Source: Lineus longissimus (lineage: Eukaryota > Nemertea > Pilidiophora > Heteronemertea > Lineidae). Taken from it: a stretch of DNA of 64,000 nt. The stretch covers positions 1,488,001 through 1,552,000 of the forward strand of contig NC_088322.1 of assembly GCF_910592395.1 (NCBI RefSeq), written 5' to 3'. The notes under the pieces were generated by a model. The model saw only the letters and a program-made list of their open reading frames with translations, was not told the DNA's origin and searched no databases. This document shows positions 24,095 to 35,682 of the stretch, one piece after another. Positions within the stretch are counted from its first letter, which is position 1, and each line of letters begins with the position of its first letter. The position numbers and the translations under genes are program-made.

Positions 24095-25430
24095 ACGGTA
24101 GGTATCTGCTCCCCAACTTCCACCCTAATACGGTACAATAAGTTACCATTTGATGGGAATGGGACAATGCCCTCACTGTGTATGGAGTCATAGGGATAAG
24201 AAGACATTATTCATTAGTGTTGGTACAAGTGATTTTGCCCAAAAAGCATGCGCATTCAAAAAACAAAATATGCAAGGTAATCACGTACATGACCATGACG
24301 ACGTGCAGAAAGTGCACTGGCCAGTGCATTCCCTATGGCTATGTACTAGCAAACATGGTAAACATGAACAACATCATTATTCATCGGCAGTTCATTTTAC
24401 TCCGAGCTTTTCCTGAAACATATAGCCATGATGATTAGGCCTACCATGTACCATGACCAATAACAGCACCAGATCATGTGGATGTCAACAAGTTCACATG
24501 AACCGTATAATCCCGCATGGCGCATGTGGGGCATGCGTCTAAACCAAAGCCCCAAAATCACTTGTTTTGGTCTATTTCAGTTTCACTTGTGTTTCCCCCG
24601 TCTCCCAGTCCATAATACATTTACAGTTTACAATCCCCGATCATGGCCCAACAAAAGGTCATCGGTTGACTAAAGGAACACAACTGTTCAATGTATTTAT
24701 AGTTGAATGCGATCAAACTACGTCTTTTCAATCGTGGATTGTAAATTTAACCCCATGGGCCTAGGGAAGGCCCTATAACAATACTTTCGACACAGTTATT
24801 ATCTCCGCTGCCTCCACCATGTTACACACAGTGCTCACTGCTGATTCTAAAATGCGCCACCTAGTCAAAACAGGACATATGTTCTTCTAGGAATAGATCT
24901 CTTTCCAATATTTCGTCATTCCACTATCGTCATCACCTCATCATACTTTCATTGACATTACAGGCACACATCCACAGAGCACTCTTCAAATCATCTACAC
25001 AGTGGTTATCCAACTAGGATTATAAAGGTAATTTCTTAGCCCCGCACAGTGGGTTTCAGTCTTGATAAAGGGGCACTATCCAAGATAAAGTTACAAGAAG
25101 TAGTCAATAGGGGTCTCTCACCTCTCACTGTATGTCCACACTATTCACGCTTGTACGAGGAATACATTCAATGCTGAATCTAACAACACCCAGTGCCCTT
25201 ACTCTGTATATTAGTCACTGGAAGATGGCCAATTTCACTCCTTCCTTCTACTTCACCTATAGTCTCATTGCAAACGCCTCAGTTCTATGATATCACATTC
25301 ACTTTCAGCTGTCATGCAACGCAACAACTGTGCTATCTGCCATCGCACATCAACGAAGAAGTGCAGCCGCCCACATTCCACCTCACGTCTCTCCGACCAG
25401 CTGCAATCCTCGAGGACGCCCCACTGTACC

Positions 25431-25564
25431 ACGATTTCACTACGATGTTTGACAAGAAGGAGCAGTGCGCGAGATAGGCTAATGAGCAGACTTCCCTCGC
25501 TTGAGTTTCGGAAGAATGTTCCATATCGCGCTAAGCTGACCACTGCTGACCATGACAGGCGTGC
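25431..25564. repeat. Dispersed repeat, copy 2 (partner at 23961-24094)
   Basis: Direct-orientation copy in the same multiplexin intron. The surrounding 24100-26960 region otherwise holds only short shadow frames and a repeated phrase near 25722 and 26070 (CCAAATACT-AGACCAAA-GCCTGTTGACTGT). Confidence 0.8.
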
Positions 25565-27785
25565 ATTGGACTGGTACAGGTTGGAATTGAACATTGAATA
25601 TGCTGGTGGTGACGCTTTCTGATGAGAAGTTGGTCGTGACTGATGCAGTATCCTTGGACTTGTCCACAGCATCGTTCAATCATTGCTCTCTGAGCTGCCT
25701 TGATTCTGTACTTACCCAAATACTAAGACCAAACGCCTGTTGACTGTCCTTTAAGAGAGACTGGCGCCATGCCTAGAGATATGACTGACCCCTATTGGCA
25801 AATTTGTATGACTTTATCTTGCCTACCTAGCTGCTGCCTATAGTCTCCCTTTAACTGCGGAACACTTCAAAGTCGATAAAATGCCATGTTCCACCTTTTA
25901 ATGTGTTCAGACCGCCATTTTCAAAATAATCAAGTCAGGACACTGCCTTCTAGTCTCATAATAAATTTTGCTTTCCTCAATAATAACATTTCTTCTTCTT
26001 CAATGCTTTCATCATTCCAAACTTCTCCTCCTCGGACTTTTACAGGGGTACAGTCATGGCAATCAAAACCCAAATACTGAGACCAAATGCCTGTTGACTG
26101 TGCTTCATGCCTTGTCTCTCTTAAAGCACAGTCAACAGACACCAACCCCCTCAGACTCAGAAACCACAAACGCCCAACCCTTCCTGCTACCTTAATACTT
26201 CTGGTTTCCAGATGTAATTAGCAATTTCTACAATGTGTATGCAAAGTCGTAATGAGGACTCCTTTATGGGTGTTTGTGGTTTTAACGTTGTTTTCCGTGA
26301 ACACTTTGGCATTTTAGCAATTTGTACTATAAGATATGTTACATCTACAACATCTAAAAGCAAACTGCCAAATACGGGACAGGCCACTCTTGCTCAAAGC
26401 TTAATGTCGATAACGCCATGCAGTGGGCTGGAAGTTCAACGTTCCGAAAACTCCATATTTCAACACTGAGAGGCGCTGTTCTTTAGCCTTCAACAATAGT
26501 GGCGTTACCCATGTAGCATTATCCTGACATGTAAAGCATACCATAACAAGAAACTATGCCTTTGACTGGAAAATCAAGAAAGAACTGAAAGAACTGAATC
26601 ACGCCATTTCGAGGCAAAATGATATGTGCAACCTGTTCCAAGGTTACTATAACTCATTATATTTTCCACAACTTGTTATTATTTGTGAGAAAAAGTAATC
26701 AAATTATGACTTTTATGTGAATTATTCAAGCACGCACTATCACCGATGTTAATAATGAATACAGCAAACTAAAAGCAATGAATGTTAAAGGGACTGTAAT
26801 CCTGTGCTGTGTATCTTCAACCAGTTTTCATAAGACTGAATCGTCAAGTGTCAATGTTGTGTAATGTGGGCTTTTTGAACCGCAATCTTGTCACCAGTGT
26901 GTTTTCATTTATGTGTGTGTAGTCAGTATTTCACAAAGAAATTAAGCACTCAATTACAAAAGACCGGTATTTCCATCTGACATGCGATAATTCAAGCTAC
27001 TGTCGACCGAAATACCAGTCCGATGATGTCATGACACAATGTACTACACAACGCGACATTATGTCACTGCCACAAACTATGCTGTTGAAAGCCGTCGTCA
27101 ACCAAATAACATCCAGGAACGCCCCACCACTATAAATTACAGACCCTTTCAAGCACTTTAATAAATTAACCCATAACCACAATCATGATCAAGAAACTGA
27201 ACGTCACCTGGTTCAGTCGCAAGCCCGAGGCGGAGTCGGTTGCCTCAAAACCTGAGCCGGAGACCTCAAAATCTGCTGCTCGCGCTGCCCTCTGGGGAAG
27301 GCCAAGGGAAAGAAATAAGATTAGTTGTGGGAACATATAGATGTAATGATTATTTTGCATCACCTAGAAAACGTTGCCAGCATTTGTCTTTTTTATGGTA
27401 GGAGATGGTAAGTAACCTGGTTCTCAAGAAAATAAAGATGATATAATGTGATGAGGTAACGTCACCAAATTCTGATATTGTTGTTTGTGTGAGATAACAG
27501 TTGTGCTTGGCGACTTTGATGAAGACATCACGTTTGCATCGCTGTTGGTTACTTTGGTAGACAAAAAGTTCAAACGCTGGCAGCACCGCCTGGGAAAACT
27601 TATCAAAATGCAGGTTCCTCAATAAAACTTGGAAACGTATGAAAACAGCTAAACCTTTTATCTGGATCAAGTGACTCTAAATCACAGACATACATACAGA
27701 GATGTACTGACATCTCTATTTCAGTTTTGTCTAAACTCGCTCTCAAATGTACCAGTAGTTCATCAGCACATCTTATCAAAATGTT

Positions 27786-28034
27786 ATAACAATATCAACA
27801 CAGCACACACTAAACATGTTAGCTCACCAATGTTAAATCAATATCAACACAGCACACACTAAACATGTTAGCTCACCAATGTTAAATCAATATCAACACA
27901 GCACACACTAAACATGTTAGCTCACCAATGTTAAATCAATATCAGCACAGCACACACTAAACATGTTAGCTCACCAATGTTAAATCAATATCAACACAGC
28001 ACACACTAAACATGTCAGCTCACCAATGTTAAAT
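27786..28034. repeat. 49-bp tandem repeat, about five copies
   Basis: Unit with ATCAACACAGCACACACT and AAACATGTTAGCTCACCAATG. Copies differ by single bases (ATCAGC, CATGTCAGC). Within the multiplexin intron between 29612 and 27291. Confidence 0.9.
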
Positions 28035-28492
28035 CAAACAGAAATATAACTCAGAGAGAGGGTTGTGTTGGTTACTTTTTGGTTGAAACAGTCTACAATC
28101 GCTAATCTATTTTTGGTCTGGTGTCTAATATAGGATATGTAGAGGTCTCAGCTATGATCCTAGTACTCTAGCCCTATCAGCTATTTCAATTCATGTGATA
28201 TAAGGGAAGTAGGAGAAAGGGGCATGATTAGACTGGTTTTGAGCCAACTTCTGAGTTTGAAATGAAAGTCGAAAGTTGTTCCAATACGGGACCGGACTTG
28301 CCGTTTTCGTCCAAGGAAAGCCAGGCTGTGCCAAAAATCAAGCTTTCGGGATCAATAAACAAATCAAGTGTTGCATGATGTCACACAGAATGTCAAAGAC
28401 ATTGTTATCTTGATTGTGATGTATCTGACATCAACCGTGAGATCACGAAACACTGGTCCCGAAAACACGATTTTTCAGCACTTCATTTTGCT

Positions 28493-28912
28493 CTCCTCTA
28501 GCCCGGGACACCAGTAGTAAGTCCTGTATATCGCATTAAAGCTACATCGCTACTCCTCTAGCCCGGGACATCAGCAGTAAGTCCTGTATATCGCATTAAA
28601 GCTACATCGCTACTCCTCTAGCCCAGGACACCAGTAGTAAGTCCTGTTTATCGCATTAAAGCTACATCGCTACTCCTCTAGCCCGGGACATCAGCAGTAA
28701 GTCCTGTATATCGCATTAAAGCTACATCGCTACTCCTCTAGCCCAGGACACCAGTAGTAAGTCCTGTATATCGCATTAAAGCTACATCGCTACTCCTCTA
28801 GCCCAGGACACCAGTAGTAAGTCCTGTATATCGCATTAAAGCTACATCGCTACTGCTCTAGCCCGGGACACCAGTAGTAAGTCCTGTATATTGCATTAAA
28901 GCTACATTGCTA
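28493..28912. repeat. 60-bp tandem repeat, seven copies
   Basis: Unit with CTCCTCTAGCCCGGGACACC and AGTAGTAAGTCCTGTATATC repeats at exactly 60-bp spacing. Variants CCGGGACATCAGCAG and CCCAGGACACCAGTAG alternate, giving a partial 120-bp higher order at the start of the array. Confidence 0.9.
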
Positions 28913-29611
28913 CATTAAAGAACTAGTGTCTCTGAAGCATTGTAAAACAGCCTGTTACTAGTGTAAATTGTCAAATTGCTGACTAAAACTGTTCAACCAT
29001 TCGGTGTATGATTTCGTCAAGTTTTCAAACTGTAGTCCAGTATTTATAGAGTCAAACACCGCATTAAAACTTACCAAATCTCTCCAAATCTCTCCAAATC
29101 TCTCCGTAAACGTTCATAATGTTGAAAATCCACCTGTATGTTTAATAGATGTATGGTCAGCAGTTAAAAACATAGTCATATCTAACCTCAGCTGCACCAC
29201 GAGACCTCTGCTTTTACTAGAGATGAAGGCACTTCAAATTCCTCATCAAATCTAGACATCAAGTTGACCCCACTACCTTAGCACAGCCAAAATTACCAAC
29301 ATCAAACTTGGATGGCCACTTTGGAAGATCATGATTCGGGTCAACTATTTTAGCTAAAATAAAACCAAAACTCGCAAGGTCTTTTCTGAAAAACCAGCAG
29401 GAGCGTCACCATATGGTGAAACCCTTTGATGCCGATTCTCAAGTTACTTTTACCCCCCTTCCATGATTACAGGCATAAAGGTGGAATTATTATTTAATTT
29501 TGAAGGGGTGAGAAAGGGGATACAAAAGGGCTTCAAAGATTGAGTTATATATACAAAGGGCATAAAGAAGTCCATCTTTCCACTGATCATAGCATTGGGA
29601 TCCAGACTTAC

Positions 29612-30120
29612 ATTATGCCTGTTGGGTCTGTGTCCATTTAGCCTCTCCTGCCTGACGTCACAATGCTTAGCTGCTGTGTCAGGGTCGGAATACAAGCTCA
29701 ACTCTTGCAGAGAACCCTGAAATTAGAGGATGTCTAAGTCAGAAAGGGAATTCATGCCAAGTCACTCGACCTGCAATGTTGAAAATAGGTAATCAAAACC
29801 TTAGGAATTGTGCTAATAAGATGTACCCATGATGTGAATTTCGTGCCAATCAAGAATAACACTAAACAATAACAACACTTTACTGAGAAGTGATGTATTA
29901 CCAAGAATTTTCCATTAAACTCTCCACCTCCCTGGCCGATATACAACGTTGATCCCGCGTCGAATGGTAGAGGTACTGGTGTCCTGACCGTGTTATATCT
30001 GTCATACTCCACACAATTGAAATACAAATCCGTCATATTTCCACGAACACTCAGTGCCAACCTCGTCCATTTATCGACCATATTTGGTACGGTGAATTTC
30101 ACAATAGGTTTAGCACTCAT
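29612..30120 (-). CDS. Two exons coding the C-terminal part of a TSPN/laminin-G domain
   Basis: Exon 30120-29902 follows CACCGTAG and ends TTCTTG|GTAATA. Exon 29716-29612 follows CTAATTTCAG and ends ATAAT|GTAAGT. Joined in phase 0 they give a beta-sandwich end with the invariant Trp (KWTRLALSV), an N-glycosylation site (NMT), NCVEYDRYN, then GQGGGEFNGK and a Cys-containing tail, as in collagen XV/XVIII. Confidence 0.85.
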
Positions 30121-30760
30121 CTACGGTGGCCCATAGAGGACATGCGTTTATTTTCAATATATTAGAATATTTTTCTTTTTACAATGCGATTTTTTTCTCT
30201 CGAATTACAACCGCCGTCGGATTTATTTCTCACCACCGAAAAAATAATTCCCACCGCCGGGTTAAAAACAATAATTCCCACCACCGCCAAGGAAAATAAT
30301 ATCCACCGCGGTGGAAATTAATATCCACCGCGGTGGAAATTGGCACGTTCTGTAAGCCGGAACGTCGGCAGGCCGTCGATGCCGGTGTCATAGCGTATCG
30401 TGTCATCTGACGGGTCGAGCACTCCTATTGGCTGGAGAAGATCGATGAAAGTGCCTGGAATGATAAACTGTACAGACAAAATGAGATTTTTTTCTAAGAC
30501 TTTCCAAATCTTTTATAGGTGACCCTAATATTCCTCCAAGTATTCCTCCTCCAAGGCTGATGAGCGTTTTTATGTACCACTACAGTTAGGTGCAAATCGG
30601 GTTTATTGGCCAAGTGATTCCGGCCTTGGCAAGAGGTTGAGTCCACGCAAGCTACTCATGTTCCTCATGTAGCCCCATTCACCGATGGCCACTCCGAGTT
30701 CCAAGTGAGAGTTTTCACATTGACGGGACGTACACTACAGCATATGGTTCAAACAGTTTA
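30121..30760. other. Non-coding stretch with CCACCGCGGTGG palindromes
   Basis: Two perfect CCACCGCGGTGG palindromes, 22 bp apart, sit at about 30303-30338 after a run of CACCACCG / CACCGCCG / AATAATTCCC phrases. No gene seen. Confidence 0.6.
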
Positions 30761-32019
30761 TTCCGATCGACATCTTATATACACGTGTTCCTCAGACCGG
30801 TCAGCATGGTACTGTCTACAAACAGTCACCGCCTCATAATATACTAACATGTTATATGATAATGAGAGTACACGAAAAGAGGGCGAACCCTTAGTAGGCC
30901 CTATTAACACCCGGAAAGCTATATAAACTATGTACATTTCGAGCCGATTACGCATTCCCTCCTCAAGAGAAAATGGCTCCTGACATTTACCCGATATACC
31001 AAGATTTTAAAAAGAGAAGATTATACATTCACACAGCAAACTCTCAATCACGCACAACTACAAGCCATACGAGAACAAGGTCCAATCGCTGACACAAGAC
31101 CCAACAGAGGAGGATCTACAAAAGATATCAGACTGCTGATTGCAACCAAACAACCCAAACCTATAAACGATTGATACTTCAATACAGAGCTGCTGAGGAA
31201 ATGAAACACATATAACGTCACAGAACTACGCATCCTGCGGAAATTGTCAATCCCTTCTTGAACAAACAACAAACGTCAAACGTCTATTTACACGAACATT
31301 TACGGACTATATTGGCACCTTGTGCAAGGACCAATTTGTATTCCATTACTATCGGAATTTCAACCAAAGTCCAGCGTAATATTATTGATACGATATAGAT
31401 TATGTATATACATGACATAAAATATAGAGTAAAGGAGAATCACAGCAGGACGTACTTCCTCTCTTTCTTCCTCCCGGCAGCTGTAACAAAAGACTTATCC
31501 TGAAAAGAACATACCTTGTTGATAGATACTTTCAACTTTCCAGGCCTAAATATTCCCTAAACAACTACAATCATGAATATAGCTCGACCCGTTATAGCCG
31601 ACTTCCTCGAAACATGGAGGTAGACGAGCTATATAACGGAATAAAATACTGGAATGCAAGCAGATTGTAACCCAAACTCTTTCTCAGAACTTGTTGACAC
31701 CATCACGACGCCACCATATACCTACACAACTGCTGCAACAAATAATGAGATAATAACAACTAGAGACATATCCATCGGCTCATCGTCAGACCGAACTAAT
31801 ATCCAGTAAATATATATAAAATGAGTCTATGACACATAAAATGAGATGACACATTATGCTGAGCATAACAACCATTTATTCGTTCATCAATGACAGTAAC
31901 TTGTCCATTACAATGGGATTGCTCGCAACTTGCGGTTTATCAATCAGAGTCATAAAATAATCAATTTTCGATCGCCATGGTTCTACAGGGGTTGGAGGTA
32001 CTGCTCCGGGTTGTTGGGA
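30761..32019. mobile_element. Probable 3' non-coding/LTR part of a Gypsy element
   Basis: AT-rich, non-coding sequence immediately downstream (minus strand) of the integrase-type frame at 33045-32020. A 3' LTR is expected here by position, but I could not fix its borders and there is no second LTR in the window to compare. Confidence 0.4.
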
Positions 32020-33140
32020 TTACAACACATAATCTCTCAAATAGGCTGGTTGCCGCCTCTCCCTCACCGGCCTTACAGGAATGGAGTCATCCGGAGGCAC
32101 AGAGTCATCAGAAGACGAAACAAAGGCACTTTCTTCTGAAGGCACCTCGGCTACCGGTACCACAGACGGCTCCAGATTAGTACCACTGGATGCAGTTGCG
32201 GACGACGTAGATGAGGATGGTAAGCTAGGTTCTGCAGTAGAAAAAGAAGACAAGGATGAAGGATGAGCAGAAGAGTTGTGTTCACTATTCCCATTGCCAA
32301 GTTCTACAGCTGGTGCAGGAACTGACATCGTACTTGCCGCCGTTGCTTCAACTTCAGACCCCAACACACTATCTCCTCCAGGCTCAGCCAAAGGCTGACC
32401 AGGGGAACTTACTCTGTCTGAATAAACAACTGGCGCAGAGGAATTTTCTTCCACCGGAGGTATTATCTCTAACACAACCAGGTCCGCGTCCTCTTCATCA
32501 ATCTCTGGTACATCAACTGAAGGCACGTTTCGCCTCCTTGGAAGGCGGGGCTTTGGAATTGGTTTTGGCTTACATGTAGGTGTTGGCCCATCTCTGATCT
32601 CACCCACCGGCAACAACAGGTTCCGGTGGAGCACACGTACAGCACCACCTCCGGTTGGCTGCACGGTAAATACGGGGACATCTAGATTTGGTTGACCTGG
32701 AACCGTATATATATCCGAGGACCACTTGTCAGCCAGCTTCTGACGGCCGCGCAAATGCACATTGCGGACCAGAACAACATCTCCAACTTCCAGCAAAGCC
32801 GCCTTTGCCTTCAAGTCATATTGACGCTTGTTTTTGTTCGAGGCTGAACCTTGATTTTTCAAGGCAGCCTCGAACGCATAGTCTAAGCGTTCTTTAAGCG
32901 ATTTAACAAATGAGCCATATGTTTCTTCAGTATTGGTCTCACCCAAACCGAATGCAACATCTACAGGTAGTCGTGGCTCACGACCAAACATAAAAAAAAT
33001 GTGGACTGAACCCCGTCGAATCATGTTTTGTACAATTGTACGCATGAGTCAACGACGACAAATATTGTGCCCATCGACCTTTCTTATCAAAGGAGAGCGT
33101 GCCTAACATAGATAGTAAAGTCCTCATAGAACCATAAAGT
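32020..33140 (-). pseudogene. Ty3/Gypsy retrotransposon Pol fragment: integrase C-terminal region
   Basis: Minus-strand fragment of a Gypsy-type integrase. The upstream frame (about 33140-32980) holds the HAYNCTKHDSTGFSPH motif. The main frame (33045-32020, 341 codons) continues with the MFGREPRLP motif, a chromobarrel-like GDVVLVRN stretch and a long Ser/Pro/Glu-rich tail ending in TAA-flanked DYVL. The two frames are offset at a T8 run (read on the minus strand near 32992-32999), so the copy is frameshifted. Reverse transcriptase, RNase H, protease and Gag are absent; the 5' side breaks near 33140. Confidence 0.85.
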
Positions 33141-34014
33141 GAGCTAGAAGAATACAATAGGGCCGGACACTTTTTCCAGGGGACATTTTCTACTTTTACA
33201 CCGGCTGTGAACATCATAGTATACATTTACATAGCCCTTATTTAGGCGTCCTTGTGCGCGCGTGGGTGGGTGGTCGGCTGGTGGAGGGGCAGTTAGGGGT
33301 GCGGCCTTTTAGGCTTTTGAAGGGAACATTTTAGGGCTGCCATCTTCACTGACTTCAGGTTATCATCGGGCCTGCCCTCTTCTCGTGGGGAGGATATAGC
33401 AGACGACGTACGCGAGGCATTATGGAGAATGGCCGCCCACGGGTGGCCGCCCCGCCAAAATCGCCGCCCGCCCACCAATCCTTGTCGAAGGGGACGCGTC
33501 GACGGCAGAGCGTCAAACCAACGGTTGGGTGATTATGCAGGGCAATCGTGCTACTGGCTGGCAGGTGGCCCTAGCCTTCCAAAACTGCAGAGTAAAACTT
33601 CTTCTCTGAGCTAGGCCCTAAAACCGGTGTAGAAGTTTAAAATGTCCTAGGATAGAATGTCCGGGGAAAAGGATTCTATGGTGCGCTTCAATCTCTGAAC
33701 TACATTGTCAGTCATGGCCTCTATTAGAACAATAGGGCCTATAGCAGAATACAATAGGACCGGGCACTTTTCCAGGAGGGCAATTTCTACTTCTACACCG
33801 GCAGTGTCGTCTTCTACTAATGAGGCTGCACTTAGGGCCTAAAGAGACAAAAGAAGAAGTCTTATCCACACGTGTAACATGTACTGTCGTATCCAATTAG
33901 CCCTCCAAAGATGAGACCGCATACGAGACTGCACGTAAGACAAAAACCTGGAAAAAAGTAAACAAATAGAGTTGGTTGAACGACGAGAATAAGTTATCGT
34001 ACTCTCTAAAAACA
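33141..34014. other. Non-coding stretch with a direct repeat pair
   Basis: AGAATACAATAGGGCCGG plus following sequence near 33150-33210 recurs diverged near 33749-33805 (AGAATACAATAGGACCGG), both leading into TACTT(T/C)TACACCGGC. This may be an old insertion that truncated the Gypsy copy. Confidence 0.5.
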
Positions 34015-34345
34015 AACGAGTGAATTCTCGCTCTTTAAGAGCGAATTCTCGCTCTTTGAAAGAGCTATATTAGTGATCGCTCTTCACAGAGCGAAATTCG
34101 CTCTTATGAAAGAGTGAAACTATTTGCTCTTTTAAACAGCTAAAACCGAGCGAAAACGCTCGTTGAAAGAGTGAAAGCATTCGCTCTTTTAGGAATGGTC
34201 CCGAGTGATAAAAGTTTCCATCCGCTCTTTGAAAGAGTGATCAAAGTTTCCATTCGCTCGTTAAAAGAGCGGTCTTGCACTTCAAACGATTGAAATTATT
34301 TGCTCGATAATTCGCTCGGGCCCTTCCTCAACGAGCGAATAATTT
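34015..34345. repeat. Cluster of short GCTCTTT...AAAGAGC hairpins
   Basis: At least seven short palindromes in about 270 bp: CGCTCTTTAAGAGCG, GCTCTTTGAAAGAGC, CGCTCTTCACAGAGCG, CGCTCTTATGAAAGAGTG, CGCTCGTTGAAAGAGTG, CGCTCTTTGAAAGAGTG and CGCTCGTTAAAAGAGCG. They are spaced by 10-40 bp of unlike sequence, so it is not a simple tandem array. Confidence 0.85.
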
Positions 34346-35682
34346 CACAGTGCACAGTGTAATGTACATTGTAGCCTGCGGCTGCCTGTTACGCTCCAAC
34401 TCTATAATAGTGCCAACTCTGATGGACATGATTCCAACTTTAATATGCCAACTCCAATGGAGATAGATAAGTACTCAGCCGCAAGATGTCTCTACCCGGT
34501 GAACGGTTTGTTCCAACTCTAATATGCCAACTATACGAGAGTTTGCAATCAGTCTGAATGATTTAAAAACGCCTAAGTAAGGCAGGATGATCGTTCGTCT
34601 TTTTTTCCGCAAGGACGCAAAGATCTCCCATGGTCCATTCAGCTGACTTCCTGAACATCCTGAAGATATTGGGCACAAAAAGAGCAACAATTGGATTGTA
34701 GCCATTGGTATTTTGGTGTTTAATGAATGCGGGTTGTAAAATGACCGCACAGGCATTTGACATGCCTCTGCGTCGGCTGTATGATTTTCATATTGATTTT
34801 TTTCAGTGTAGAAAAAGTACATGGTGTCCTCCAAAGATTGTTTGACCGCCCTGCATCAGGACTTATCCCTGCCTATTCATGTTTATTGACCTTTGCTCAT
34901 CATCTTTAGATATAGGTTATTGTGACAGATATTAGTAAGGATAAAACAATCGTAGATGAAGGATATCTCAGTTGACAATTGGCATTGAGATCCAAAGATC
35001 TTAGGTCCAACTACCCGTGACTAGTCAGATGATCGAGTCGTGGGGACACCCATTACCACTAATATTACCAAATGAGGCAGGTTTTGCATTTCTAAACCTT
35101 TTAGACAAAAAGAGGCCTAACTTTGGACAGAAATAAGTAATTAAGGTCTAATTGCACCTTAATTTGGCAAGCTAGCTTGTGGAAAAGGCACGACATCATT
35201 TTGTGTCTCAAGGAGTTGGCCAACAAATTAGACCCTTATTAGTCTTTTTCGAACAAAGCTATTGCCTAAAGTGTCCAGAAATGCAAAATTCGCCTCTTTT
35301 GGTGCTATGACTGACGTAAAATGAATCCGTACAAATACATTAAAAAGCAAGAAAACCTAGTATAAAAACATTAAGATCACTTACTATGTATTTTCTAATA
35401 GATACAGATAGTACAATTACTGACTACGATATATTTTCCTCAGAAAAATCTCTGGAATGACAGCCTTTGAACGAAATTAAAGGTTCTCATCAAAATTATC
35501 ATAAAGTGTATAATCATGGTTCATGTCATGTTTAATTATATGTTTAGTTGACTATTTACTAAACAAAACTAGACCTTTGTTCACGGTAAAGTAAAGTGAA
35601 GCTACACATGTTACGGTTGTTATTAACTATATCAGATAGGAGCACTTCCACTCATCAAATTCTCTAGCTGATGTTGAGTTCA
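34346..35682. other. Non-coding stretch of 1.3 kb
   Basis: A CCAACTCTAATATGCCAACT-type phrase recurs four or five times at 34400-34540. The minus frame 34834-34475 has no recognisable domain. The rest is AT-rich with nothing supported. Confidence 0.4.

Larger units (their letters stand above)
18546..30120 (-). pseudogene. Collagen XV/XVIII-like (multiplexin) fragment, six exons
   Basis: Multiplexins are basement-membrane collagen proteoglycans. Exons in transcript order: 30120-29902 (TSPN/laminin-G part with WTRLALSVRGN and LYIGQGGGEFNGKF), 29716-29612 (end of TSPN, LQELSLYSDPDTAAKHC), 27291-27208 (FEVSGSGFEATD), 23367-23262 (acidic, GEGSGG and MFGSGNGEDK), 19297-19056 (Gly-X-Y helix) and 18707-18546 (Gly-X-Y, GLRGPAGPPGPPG). 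All have AG/GT borders and phases agree (0,0,0,1,0). Odd points: an in-frame TGA in the 19297-19056 exon where a Gly codon GGA is expected, no signal-peptide exon upstream, and no further helix or endostatin-type exon downstream before the BEN gene. A truncated copy or pseudogene is most likely; a misassembled true gene is the alternative. The last donor (AAG|GTTGGA) is weak. Confidence 0.8.

Noticed and set aside
25265-25672. 135-codon minus frame as a multiplexin or other exon
   Set aside because: It overlaps the 134-bp dispersed repeat shared with 23961-24094 and shows no coding signature.
27424-27594. Possible extra multiplexin exon (minus strand) after TTTTCCCAG with a Ser/Thr-rich reading
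   Set aside because: The acceptor and the AACCAG|GTTACT donor leave phase 2, which does not fit the next exon (27291-27208, phase 0). The Ser-rich reading is in a different frame from the one required.
30300-30340. CCACCGCGGTGG pair as ends of the Mutator-type MITE family
   Set aside because: The core differs from the CCGCGGA termini of that family and no GGCTGT end is nearby.
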